From contig OY728119.1 of the NCBI GenBank assembly GCA_963277665.1, forward strand, positions 316,778,206-316,842,205: a stretch of 64,000 bases of DNA. The letters are read 5' to 3'. This DNA comes from Viscum album (Eukaryota > Streptophyta > Magnoliopsida > Santalales > Viscaceae). The notes beneath the pieces are model-generated. The model made no database searches. It saw nothing but the letters and a program-made list of their open reading frames with translations, and was not told where the DNA came from. Made by a program: the position numbers and the translations under genes. Shown here piece after piece: positions 21,400 through 33,710 of this stretch; position 1 is the first letter of the stretch, and the number at the start of each line of letters is the position of its first letter.

Positions 21400-24300
21400 A
21401 TCATTTTCTCCTTAAATCATTTCGGTTTCCTGCCCTATTACTTCATCCCATTCATACATACTTTCTAGATAAATATTTTCAATATCATGAGGGAAAAATA
21501 ATTCCGATTCTTGTTGTTGATGAGATTCAATGTCAGAGGTCAAATCATTCAATTCGTCACCCATATCATACAAATATCTCTGTTTTACATGAGCAACTAC
21601 ACTCCACCCTTCATCCACATAATATAGATGTTTTTCTTGTGATGATAAGATATATAGATCATGCAGTTCACGATCACCAAAATCCATCAAGCGTGAGAAG
21701 TTCACTGAATTAAATCACAAGGAATCTCTTTTAACACCACTAATAATATCGACCCAATTCCATTTGAATAAAATAACTGAAAAATTCCCATGATAGTTTA
21801 ATTCAATAATATTGGTTAGCTTTCCATAGTATCCCACATTAGAAAATGTTAATATACTACTATTATATGTTTTCAAACCCTCTTCTTGTTCGAATGTATG
21901 AACTCTAAATCAATTCACGTTGTATGCGTCGAACTTTCTAACATGTTTTAGAGGACCTTGAGCAAGAAACATCAAATATTCTGAAAAATCTACTCGAGTA
22001 TCAGTATCCATGATCTAAAAAAATAAATATACTTTATTAGAATTACAAAATATATGTGTCAACCTAATATTATTATTTATTGCAATATTTATGAACTTAC
22101 ACATTTGGAAAACCATTATAAAAGCTCTTTATTAACATATTTCATTATTTATTTCTCATTTTGGGCTTGGCCCCTCATCTGTCTCTTTGTTTGTATCATA
22201 AACTCTTCAATAAATGGATCTACAATTTCACTATTTAGAAGCACATATCTATGTGCATGTAATAATTCCATTTCTGTTAGTGTAACATAGGAAGTCCTCC
22301 CAACTAATCATCCAATAGCATGAAATATTTTTATTTTGATGTGTCTTTAGCAAGGCCAACTCGATTAAATTTTGTCTCAATATCATCCAAGTATCTAGAA
22401 AAAAAAATTTAGACACTCCACTTTCAAATAGCTTTCATAAATAGATCCTTCTGGTTGAGATTTATTTCTCATGTATGAATTCAAACTCCCAAGATTTTTG
22501 TGAAATAAAATAAAAAACATAATTATGAATTTAATTAAGTGCCAAAAATTATTTACTTAACTGAAAAACATATAAATAAAGTACATGTCAATTGGATACA
22601 TCCATTGATAATGAACAAGGCCTCCTAATATAGCTTCCTCAACCAAATTCATAGTTAAATGCATCATGATAGTAAAAACTGATGAAGGAAAGATCATATT
22701 CATTCCAAAAATTGTCAATACAAACCTATCCTGAAGGTTTATAAGCTCAAATTTATGTAGAGATTTCTCACATAGTTGTCTGAAAAATGTGCATAATTGG
22801 AATACAACAGAAGTAACTTTTTCAGGTGATAATGTACGTAATGCCAATGGTAGTAACTACTGTAAAAATATATGAAAATCATGACTTTTCAATCCAGGTA
22901 ACTTAAGATTATCTAAGTCAACACACCTCAATATGTTACTTGAATACCCATAAGATACTTTCACATGCTTTAAAATTCGAAGGAATGTATCTTTGTGCCT
23001 ATTTTTCATTACCAAAATTGATGGAGCATAATTTTCATTCTAATCTGGCTAGAGATCAGGTTTTATGTTCATTACTTGTAAGTCTTTCTGAGCATTGAGA
23101 TGATCCATTGACTATATATTCTCATTAAGTAGTGTAAAGATCAAATTTTCACAGAAATTCTTCTCAATATGCATCACATCAATATTATTCCACAACAAAT
23201 TATATTCCCAATACGGAAGTTTTAAGAATATACTTTTTTTTCTTCCATTATTGTGTTCTGATTTCACTGGATGATGCACATAGAACCCATTTCATGTTAT
23301 CATTCAAATGATAAACCTTCCCAAGTTTTATTTCAACATTTCCAAGTTGTGTATATATTTTAGAACCAATTAACAACTTTTGAGGTGCTCTACGATCAAT
23401 AAATCAATTAATTTTGATCTGTTTAGCCAAAATCTATGATATGCATCAAGAAATAGTAGATGGCACAAAAAGAACCATTTTTACTATGAGGTAGCCATTT
23501 GGGATAAAAATCAATGTTACAAATAGGACAAGCCAAACTCATGAAAGTTTTCCAACCAGATAAATTCCTAATCCTAGGGAAGTCACTAATGGTCCACATT
23601 AAAGCATCATGCATTTTGAACATTTTTTTAGGAGAAGCATCAAATATCTCAACACCATTGCTCCATAACTCCTGTAATTATTCAATTAAAGGCTGAAAGT
23701 ATACATCAATATCATTTTTATGAATTTTTTTCCAAGAATAATCATTTAGATGAGAAAATAAATTTGTTTCATACACATCCATGGGGGTAGATTGTAAGGG
23801 ATCAAAACAACTGGCCAAATCCTATAACTACTAATCAAACTCCCAAATGGGTTGAATCCATCGACAGCCAATCCCAATTGATCATTCCTAGGATCAGCTA
23901 AAAAATATTGATGTAATTAATAAAATGACTTCCATGATTGTGAATCTAATTGATTTATAATTAACCCATCACTGTTATTATCTATAGAATTCCACTTCAT
24001 GTGTTCAGTGGTTTTCGATGACATGAATAATCTTTGTAATCGAGGATTTAAAGGAAAGTAACACAAAACCATTTTAGGTGTGTTCCTTTTCTTCTTATTC
24101 ATGGTTTTATATTGATTCAGACATCCAACATCACACGTTAACTTATATCTAGAATAATAACTTTTCTTGCAATCCTGTCTACTTGAATCCTCTTACCAAT
24201 AAAGCATACAATCATTGGTACATGCATGCATTTTTTTATAATTCAAACCAATCCTATTAACAAATTTTTTTCATATCATAAAAATACTCGGGGATGTTTT

Positions 24301-25015
24301 CTTTTGAAAAAGCATCAAGAAACAATTCCAATATCATATACATTTCCTTATGTGTAATTCCACATAGACATTTGATATGGTACAACTTCAGCTGAAAATA
24401 AAGTTTTGAATATTTCAAATATCCACTATAAAAATATTTATTTCCATCATCAACTAAATCATGAAACATATTTTCCTTAGTGAAGTTTTATCTTACATTA
24501 GTCTCCACATTATCAAGATGAGGATACACTTATATATTACATTCTTGATCTTGTTGTCCTATAGTCTCAAACATATCACATGTCACGATGCTATTTGTAG
24601 CACCCTCATATGGTTGTTCTGATATGTATTGATGTTGATGGTGGTTTCTTTAATTAATGAATTTATAATTTATAAGGTTTTTCATTTCCTTTTTTATTTT
24701 CTAATAATTTGGGAGCTCATTCTGTGGATTGACATCAGTGCTCAACCTTTCTTTAACATTCGATTCTCCATTCCAAATCCAACAAAAATATTTACCAGGG
24801 AATTGCTTCAATATTATATGTTCATAAACTTCATCTCCTGTCAAACCTATTCTAAATTTACATTTAGAACATGGAAATGTTATTCACCCATTAATAGATC
24901 GATTGGAAATTTCAAAATATAAAAACTCCTCCAAACCCTTAACATGTTGAGGTGTGTTCTTCGTTAATGTGATCCATCTTTTATCTATGTATATCACAAT
25001 GTGCCTACAAAATAT
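21400..25015 (-). pseudogene. tnp2: TNP2-like CACTA transposase, decayed
   Basis: Domains in order on the minus strand: a transposase-associated zinc domain (25000-24750; DKRWITLT, CSKCKF, then HIILKQFPGKYFCWIWNGE); the Transposase_21 core (24470-22900) with HACTNDCMLYW, SRYKLTCDVGC, the hallmark LGLAVDGFNPFG (~23880-23845), PYNLPPWMCMK, then LSGWKTFMSLACPICN; DUF4218 (22847-22557; CTFFRQLCEK, FPSSVF.IMMHL, HYQWMYPIDMY); a linker with PEGSIYESYLKVECLNFFSRYL; and DUF4216 (22000-21412; LHDLYILSSQEKHLYYVDEGWSVV). This is the full domain order of plant TNP2 transposases. A stop at 24884-24886 and several others break the frame. It would have cut and rejoined element ends bearing CACTA termini. 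The family identity is firm; activity is excluded. Confidence 0.85.
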
Positions 25016-28000
25016 TAAAAAAAGCTAAAACACATAACTATTAATAAATAGGGAAAGAGGTTCATATATACTAGTTGAAAAAATATATAAATATGTTAAA
25101 AAAGGTTTTCTAATATAAATACATATGGTAAATAATGAACCCACACACTAGAAAACCAAAGCATTAAAATTAAAAAGACCCATAACCTTTTAAAACCTTG
25201 TTCCAAAACTCATTTGTAAACTCAGATTATGGATATAAAATAATTATTTTCTTTATATTCCATTATTTGATATCTTTATTATCTATTTACTTTTTATTAT
25301 AGTTTTATTTTTCAGAGCCTATTTATTTTTTAAAATATATTTATTTTTTGATAACATAACATTCAATAATAATTTCAATTTTTAACTATAGTTTTATATT
25401 CTTTTCTTCTATATTATTCCACTTCTTAATATGATTGGAGAATATATAAATGTATCACTTTCCAAATCACAAAGGTGGGTTATATTTTTAATTTATCGAA
25501 GTGTTTTTTAAAAGTCTAGGAAACCAAAAAAGGCCAGGGAACCTAAAAAATAAAAAAAATAATATTTTTATATATCGAATGATGTATATAGGGTGTGCGA
25601 AAAAATAATCCCCATAGGATCACAACCAGGATATTGTGAAAGTAATTTTAAAAAACACATTATTTATTATAGTTTAAAATATAGTTATAAAATAGATTTT
25701 TATTGATAATCACAAGAAAAACCAAATATCATCTTAACATCAATTTTATAAACTTCTATTTTATTCTTCATTAAATAAAAATAATAATTTTAAAAATGAT
25801 AAATTAAAACCCTTATATTATTTAAAACCACCCATTACAGTTTCAATTTTAAAAATACTTTAGAAACACCCTTTTGAAAACACTTCAAAAACAATTTAAA
25901 GAAACTAACCCATTCTCATATATTGTAAAAATAAAACACCAAGTCACCACATCACAAATGATATATGAGTAAACAATGAGAAGAATTCATGGTTCCCACC
26001 ATATTAATACAACTAGGAGACACAAGGAATGATAGTCCTGAAATGAAATCCATATAGTATCATGGGAAACAAAAAAGGTCATAAATTAATATAGTCCTAG
26101 AACTTACCAATACATGATACCTACCACTAAAAAATGTTTCATCTAAACAACACAAGTCACTTGAGTTTCATGTACCTAGCATCATAGGGGGAACTCCCCA
26201 CTAGCCATGGTATACAACAGAACTAGGGGACACCAATAGTGTGTGACTATCTAGTGCAACGTAAATATAGACCTCTCTCTCAATTCCTAGTGTACCCATG
26301 ATAGAAATAATAAGAGACGATTGATCAAACAAGTTACATGATTAATTCAACAACATAATATAAATATAACCTCACCTCCAATTCCCTTGCAATAATCAAC
26401 ACCAAAAATATCAACCATGTTATAAAAATACATCTAAAGAGAAGGGGAATCATTGAGGGTATTACATACATTATAATTAGTTCATTATGAAAGTTAGAAA
26501 TGAGACTTATTAAAATAATCAGAATTCTAAGTCACTTTAATCCCCTTTGAAATCCCATTTCAAATAATTCATTAAAACAAAAAATTTATATACTTTATTG
26601 ACATATGAAATGGTTGAATATATATTAATTATACTCATACTATAGAATATCTCGTGATCGAAATATTTTAGTGTTTAAAAAGAAATATGAAACCTAAATA
26701 TATAATAGTCCAAGATGAAAATGAAATAAAAAACATTTCATTTGAGGATCTAATGGATCTATCATGACCTATGAGATCACAATGAAGTTACATGCTAATA
26801 AAAAATAAAAAATATACAACAATAAAATAATGTTTTCTATCAAATAAATTAATGATGAAACCTATAATGATGAGTAAATGGATCATCAATCAAAGAATAT
26901 GAACATATTCTTAATAATAAAGAAATCATGAAATTTTTAAAATAAGGTGGTTAATGATATAGAACAACAAGTGATATTATTCCAATGAAAACAAGGAACA
27001 AATAAGGTCATAATTCTATATGACTAACAAAAGGAACAAGGGGAAGAATAAAAAAATCAAGGAAACCTTCAATGTTTCAACTTAGTGTGTGAGAAATGAA
27101 ACCCTCCTATAAAGGGAATCAATGAAAAAAATGTTCCTAGTATCTCATGACTAATATAGAGGTTAGTCATGATGTGAAATCTGACTATTATTCATCTTCC
27201 ACTAAAAATTCCTCTTCTCCCTCTTCTTCTTTATCCAATAACCTATGTTATAAAGATCTAAAATATTTTTGTTGAAAAAATGATGAAGGTTTTTTTGAAC
27301 ATAATTTATTATAGAAATAACATAAATATAAGTATAATAAATCCCTCAATGATAATTAAAAACTCGCAATAACAAATAATATCTAATTTAATGTGATGAA
27401 GTTACAATGGAATATTGATTATATCAAAAAATATCAAATTCACCAAAGTCTAAAAAATTATATATAAAATTGGGTTTACAATGTTGTGAAAATAATAATA
27501 TTCTTTTGATTTTCAAAAAATGAATGTTCTTTAAAAAGAAAAACTATTTATTAATTGATCTAAAAAAATTATAATTACTATCATAAAATAGAGTATATAA
27601 TTCAAGAACATAATTAAAATAATCATCCATATTTTAGAATAAGAGGTATCAATACTTCATCCCTTATATCATGAAATTTTTTTCAAAACAAATTGGTTAC
27701 CATATTCAATCTAAGTTAAAATATGTGTACCCAAAATCTAGGTATCAAAAATGTTCTTTTTTTATTTTGTAGGGAACATGTACAAACAATAAACCACAAA
27801 AAACCATGGCTAATCAATAGGGGATGATTTTTAGATATATGTGATTTCAACTCAAATTTTAATAAACATGAAAAATTGGATGGAGGATATGTGATGTTAA
27901 GTGAATTTTATATAGTAGAATCATCGATATAGGTATAATAGATTTTATGAATTCAATATTTATAAAATATGTTTTTATTTATATATGTCTTAAAATACAA

Positions 28001-28330
28001 TGTGGTAACAAATATCAAATAGTCTTATATTGGATAAGAACCATTGGGATTTATTTGACAATATTTAGGGAATTTTGAAGTAGACTAGTGCATTTTTATG
28101 GGTTGTGCCTCAGGATATTTTCACTTTAAAGTCATTCATTGATTGAAAATGGTATCTAATGAACTAGATGTTTGGGGTGAACTACTACGGTGAAAGGATA
28201 TTTTCTTAAAGTTCAATTTTATGGTGTGGAGTGTTTATAATCATATACATCCAACTAATGAAAGTATCATGTGCACGTGTGTGAGTATGGCCTCTAGGTG
28301 ATACTGTTATCACTAAAGGATGGAATAATA
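25016..28330. other. AT-rich non-coding CACTA interior upstream of the transposase
   Basis: About 3.3 kb with no recognisable domain or long frame on either strand. It lies 5' of the TNP2-like gene, so it may include a decayed promoter, leader and introns. I see no LTR ends or terminal inverted repeats within it. Confidence 0.5.
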
Positions 28331-28339
28331 AAAAGAAGT

Positions 28340-28572
28340 ATGATACTTAGGGGTAGCGAGAAGCGTCGGGCGGTGCCACGAGTCAGGACCTATAGTGGGA
28401 AGGCAAGCTATGGCTTCATGGGGTCAACGACGATGGGCAGTGATCTGCACTGAGGGGTGGTGAGGCGGTGAGGAGCACTGAGGGGTGGCATAGGGATTCG
28501 GGGATTATAGGGGGGTCTCGTGGGGGTCGGGGGGAGAAGGGGGGTCTCATGGGGGTCAGGGGGAGAAGTGTT
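28340..28572. repeat. GC-rich, G-tract-rich tandem block near the CACTA right end
   Basis: A sharp GC-rich island in otherwise AT-rich DNA. A 29-bp unit (GGGGTCTCGTGGGGGTCGGG...) is repeated at ~28512 and 28541, preceded by two GCACTGAGGGGTGG copies near 28447 and 28477. It has four or more runs of at least four Gs within ~55 bases. GC-rich blocks next to subterminal repeats are known in CACTA elements. Confidence 0.7.
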
Positions 28573-28704
28573 GGGATTGAAAAACAAAACAGTTTAGCAA
28601 TGGTTTATTAAAAACCACATCTAAATAATTTATAAAAAATTAGCGGCAGTTTAGTAAACTGCTACTAAAAAACCGCTAAAAACGGATATTTATGTTGTAT
28701 TGTG
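28573..28704. repeat. CACTA right terminal and subterminal repeat region
   Basis: Contains GCAATGGTTTATTAAAAACC, TAGCGGCAGTTTAGTAAACTG and AAAAAACCGCTAAAAACGG, the inverse and direct forms of the left subterminal motif. It ends ...GTTGTATTGTG before the TGT target duplication. Confidence 0.7.
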
Positions 28705-30890
28705 TGTCTTTTTATTTAAAATTGTAATTAATTTAAGTAAAAAGAATAAGCTTCATACTAAAAACTAAGAAAACACATTCGTATTATTCTGATACTTTAA
28801 GAAAATGATTTATGAGTCATTTGTGACATGTAGAAATCAACTACAGCTCAATTCGACACACGGTGTGTTCGGTATCACTAAAAGTGTCCATTATCAGTTT
28901 AAAAAGGAAATTTTTCTTCAAAACATATCACTCACTGAAAACTAAAAAAATGAACTCTGATTTTCTTGATAATTTTGTAAAACAATTCATCAGTAATTTT
29001 TTGACATTTATGAATTAGTCTCACATAAAACCAAGGCATGATGTGATCCGTATGAATCAAAATGAGTGTTTCCAGTTTAAATTGATATTTTAATAAAAAA
29101 ACACCACTGACATACTAAAAATTGAGCAAATATATTCGTATTGTTTTGATACTATAGGAAAATGATATATAATTCATTTTTTAAATGTAGTAATCATTTA
29201 AACCTCAATACAATTCACGGTGTAGCTGGTATAACTCCAAGTATCTATTTTTATTTAAAATTGACATTAATTTAAGTAAAAAACAAGTGAAATACTAAAA
29301 ACTTACCAAACACATTCAAATTGTTTTCATATTTTATGAAAATTATTCATGAGTCATTTTTTATGTTTATAATTCAATAAACATCAATAATATGCATGGT
29401 GTGTCTAGTATGACTTTAATTATGTATTTTTATTTAAAATTGACATTAATTTAAGTAAAAATAAGAAGTGTCATACGGAAAATCAAGAAAAATCTTTTGT
29501 ATTGTTCTCATACATTAGAAAATGATACATGAGTAATTTCTGATTTGTAGGAATTAACCATGCCTCAATATGATGCACGTTGTGACTAGTATGAATAAAA
29601 GTGTCTATTATCAGTTTAAAATTTACATTTTAGTTCAAAAGGTATCACTCACTGAAAACAAAGAAGACATTCTCTAATTGTCTTGATAATTTGTGGAAAA
29701 ACTTCATAAGTAATTTTTGATGTGTATAAAGTTGTATCATGTAAAAATGATGCACTGTGAGATTGGTATGACTCATAATGCATTTTTTCAGTTTGAAATG
29801 ACATTTTATTAAAAAAACACAACTTCCATACTAAAAACTGAGCAAACACATTAGGATTGTTTTGATACATTAGGAAAATGATCTATAAGTTGTTTTTGAC
29901 AGGTAGTAATCATCTACACCTCAATATGATGCATGGTGTGTCTAGTATAACTCAAAGTGTCTCTTTTATTTAAAATTGACATTAGTTTAAGTAAAAAAAC
30001 AACAAGTGACATATTGAAAATTAAGAAAATTCATTCGGATTGTTTGGATATTTTTTGAAAATGATATATAATTAATTTTTGACATGTAGGAATCATCCTT
30101 ACATCAATAGGATGCATGGTGTGTCCAGTATCACTCAAAGTATCTTTTTTATTAAAAATTGAAAATAATTTAAGTAAAAACAATAAGTGACATACTAAAA
30201 ACTGAGCAAACACATTTGGATTATTTTTATACTTTAGGAAAAATATACATTAGTCATTTCTGACATGTTGGAATCAAACACACCTCAATATGGCTCAAGT
30301 TGTGACCAGTATGAATAAAAATGTCCATTATCAGTTTAAAATTGACATTTTAGTTCAAAATGTGTTGCTCACTAAAAACCAAGAAAACAAACTCCAACTG
30401 TCTTTATAATTTAGGACAGAAATTAATAAGTCGTTTTTTATGTGTATGAAGTATTATCACATCACACTGACACACTATGCGACTAGTATGACTCATAATG
30501 CGTTTTTCCAGTTTTAAATGACATTTTAGTAAAAAAACACAACTGGAAAATAGAAAACTAAGCAAACATATTCAGATTGTTTTGATACTCTAGGAAAATG
30601 ATCTATAAGTCATTTTTGGTGTATAGGAATCAGCTAAACCTCAATACGACATGCAGTGTGGCTGGTATAACTAAAAATGTGTCATTCTTTAAAATTGACA
30701 TTAATTTTAGTAAAAGAACAAGTGACATACTAAAAAATAAGAAAATTCATTCTAATTGTTTTGATATTTTAGGAAAATTATCCATAACTAATTTGTGATG
30801 TTTAAAAATCAACCCCACCTTAATAACATGTATGGTGTGACCGGTATAACTCCAAATGTGTCTTTTTAATTAAATATTGACATTTTATTA
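28705..30890. repeat. ~180-bp satellite, right block with four-monomer higher-order repeat
   Basis: Monomer landmarks fall at ~28720, 28905, 29085, 29263, 29442, 29624, 29800, 29979, 30161, 30343, 30520, 30698 and 30878, mean spacing ~180 bases. Three monomer types are recognisable: a (ATTAATTTAAGTAAAAA), X (TTTTAGTTCAAAA or CTTCAAAACATAT) and b (ATTTTAATAAAAAAACAC). They recur as b-a-a-X; X landmarks are 719 bases apart (28905, 29624, 30343). This is a satellite higher-order repeat. There are no conserved spacers or cas-like genes, so it is not CRISPR. Confidence 0.85.
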
Positions 30891-30894
30891 ATGT

Positions 30895-31441
30895 TTTATT
30901 TCATATTACTGTTTAATTTATTTTTTATAGTATTACTAACAAAATATTTGTTTTGTTATATATGAGGAATATTTTTCTTAGTTTGAGACGAGTTTTTCGA
31001 TAATGGATACCATGGGTGGACATTTTTTAGAAGGGATCATGAGCATCAAAAGATGAAACATTATTGTTTTTAAATGTTTGTTGAATAATTGTATATGTAA
31101 TCATATAAATTTTTTTTGAAATGTATATAATAGTGTTTTTTTGTATAGACCATGCTTGAAAATTTTTTTTATTCCTGATGTCACATTAAATGTATATAGA
31201 ATTGTTTGAAATTATAGGTTTTTGTTGGTTTTTACTGAGTTTGTTTTCATATTGACAACACATTTCACCCAACAAGGCCTTTATCAACACTATTTATAGA
31301 ACTAATAGAGGGACTCCTTTATCATCACTATTGAAAGTGATAAAAAAAGGGGACCCTCTTTATCATCATTGTGATTAACAGTTCTTTTTTGGCGCTGTTA
31401 AAATCAATTTTTCATCATGTTAATGGTCATATGTGTAGTAG
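30895..31441. mobile_element. Probable CACTA-type terminal fragment
   Basis: Ends at 31441 with ATATGTGTAGTAGTG, which read inward is CACTACTACACATAT, a CACTA-like terminus. Just inside are repeated subterminal motifs (CTTTATCATCACTATT at ~31318, CTTTATCATCATTGTG at ~31358, and the inverse GTGATAAA). No opposite terminus or transposase is seen, so this is likely a truncated end beside the satellite. Confidence 0.45.
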
Positions 31442-33710
31442 TGTCCATAGGTGTAGGGCCCTTTACCTTACACTAATATACATTACACTTAATTAATCAC
31501 TAAATTTTAACAGTGCTAGCTAAAAATACTGATTGTAAGATCTTAGTTTTTCTTATGAGGTATGAATCTTTTATATTTTAGGTTAAATGATTGTATTAAA
31601 TGAATTAAAACTTGTTAGGAATTTCCACTACTTCATTGAGATTATTGGAGGTTATCACCCCAACCTAGGCCACCCATGGGGTGTGCCCTTGCAATTTCCT
31701 ATTGTTATACTACCCATTTGTTTTGTGTTCTTTCCTAGTTATAGGAATCCCTTAATGAATTTGATTGAATTACATGAGATTATTTGAAGATGTTTTTCCT
31801 CCTTTTCCATGTTATACTTGAAATGAACCATTTAAATGTTTAAATACGAATTTCTATATGAGTTGGATGAACTCATGTATTATTATGAAATGTAAATTGA
31901 TTATTGAATGTGATGAATTTAAATGGTATTGGATGCCTTGGTGGGTATACCTTAGATCCTAATTCCAATAGATGCCATGAAAGTTACCTTTATGGATCTT
32001 GATAGCAATAGTGGAAGCCTTTGATGATATTTCTCATTGGGTCTTGATTTAGTGGGGTGGCTTGGGTCTTTCTACCCCTTGGATCCAGCTTTTTTTGACT
32101 TGTATTGGATATGTGTTGTTGACATGCTTCTTGGACTCTACCAAGGTCTAACAGAGTTTCCATCAGAATACTCATGGGACCTGAAGAGGATTCTTGATCT
32201 TTTATACCTTAGATCTAACCCATTGTGGTCTGAAATTTATTATTATACGACATGGCCATGGTAAATATTTGTTTTTCTGTACAGTGTAGTCGTGGTGGAT
32301 ATTTTATCATGTTTGAAAAATATCCTTGGTATGGGTATCTGATATCAGTTGTTAGACTGTACAAGGTGACTTGTTTATTTTTTGGATATAACTCCCCTGT
32401 TATAGGAGTCTGACCATTGTTTGCACGGAACCTTGGTGGGATGGACATTACCATCTGACTTTCACACCATACATAAATAATTTCATATCTATTATATATA
32501 TTTTACACTGATTTATCTTGTATTGCACAGCCTAGACTCATTATAGACACCTTTGGTGGTGGCCTATTGAGTGTTATCTCACACCCTATTCAGGTTGTGT
32601 TTGGGTACCCGGATAGACTATATGGTTGTAGGTAGGGACCTAGGAATGCACCCACCGTACAATGTCTGATTGTGCTTTGCTTAGGATCAGGGGTGATTGA
32701 GACCGAGATAAGGTTCATGATACTATCTAGGATAGATTATTTGGTCTTTTTGATATTTTGATACATGTATAGTATTGATGCATGTATACCTATTTTGGAT
32801 GATTTTTAGATACATTCCCTGACATTTCATTTTTCATATGAGATTACTTTTGGATTTGTATGTATATTCTTGTCTTGGATGTTTATCTTCTATAAGTTAT
32901 TTATCTGATTCTGATATTAAATAATATTATATTATATTGTGTTACACTTTTAAAAGAGGACATTGTCTCCTCACATACACAACCTAGGATATCACTTATA
33001 GTTGGAAACCTCTGGTATTAGGGGAAATGTGTTTGATGTCATGTGACCCACCATCTTGGGGCACCGTTCGTGGCATCCGAGTTGGGAGGTTACAAAGTTG
33101 TATGAGGGAATTTTTATTTTCTGCCTTACTATTTGGAGACAATATATATGGGATTAGGAAATTTTTGGAATTCGGTAATGAGTTTCTTCTAAGAGTAGAT
33201 AACCCATGTACAGAGAAAAATCAAATTTCCTTGAATGGAAATTGTTGTTTTCAAGATTTTTACAATTAAAAGTGATTTGATTCCATAGTTGGGTGATGCA
33301 CTTGAATTGTGATGTCATTATTGATTTGATTAAGGATTGGTTTTATCATTTCATGATGAGATGAGGATATTCATCTCGTGCATTATTTTAGGAACTTTAT
33401 AGGATTCAGATGTCATGAATTATACCATGCCATATAATATGCATTAGTTGATTGAATAATGTTGTGATATGTGCCTTGTGTGATATATACCTAATATTTG
33501 ATAAATGATTGTGTGGTGAATTGAGAAACATGGTTGGTACTTAGAGTTTCTTCCATAATCTAAACAGTGTTTTCCTAATTCGGCTATAATAGACAGCCTA
33601 AGCAGTCAACTGTGACACATTGAGTAATGAACTATTGGATGCATGTATTGGAACGTGTTATGGTATGGATTAGCTGAGCGCCATATTTCAGTTCATGAGG
33701 TACACGGGTA
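31442..33710. other. Unassigned sequence between CACTA fragment and element E
   Basis: Slightly less AT-rich than its neighbours. I find no convincing domain; frames up to ~80 codons (for example 31587-31787 and 33027-33269) show no family signature. It may be old LTR or spacer DNA. The immediate left flank of element E is CGGGTA, so the expected E target duplication would be GGGTA. Confidence 0.4.

Larger units (their letters stand above)
16786..28704 (-). mobile_element. CACTA (En/Spm) DNA transposon, decayed, 11.9 kb
   Basis: The left end starts CACTATAGGAAAATG; the right end, read inward, is CACAATACAACAT. Both are flanked by TGT (16783-16785 and 28705-28707), the 3-bp target duplication expected for this superfamily. 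Joining the flanks restores one satellite monomer. Both ends carry short subterminal repeats of the GCGGTTTT/AGTGGTTTT type. The two genes inside, TNP2-type (21400-25015) and Transposase_24-type (19390-21230), are on the minus strand and full of stops, so the copy is inactive. Confidence 0.85.

Noticed and set aside
21381..21713. Plus-strand 110-codon ORF
   Set aside because: It is antisense to the DUF4216 part of the TNP2-like pseudogene and has no recognisable domain.
28705..30890. CRISPR-like repeat-spacer array
   Set aside because: The whole ~180-bp monomer is repeated with no unique spacers, and the context is a plant genome full of transposons.
31442..33710. Host gene fragment
   Set aside because: No exon-like frame, splice pattern or domain could be supported on either strand.
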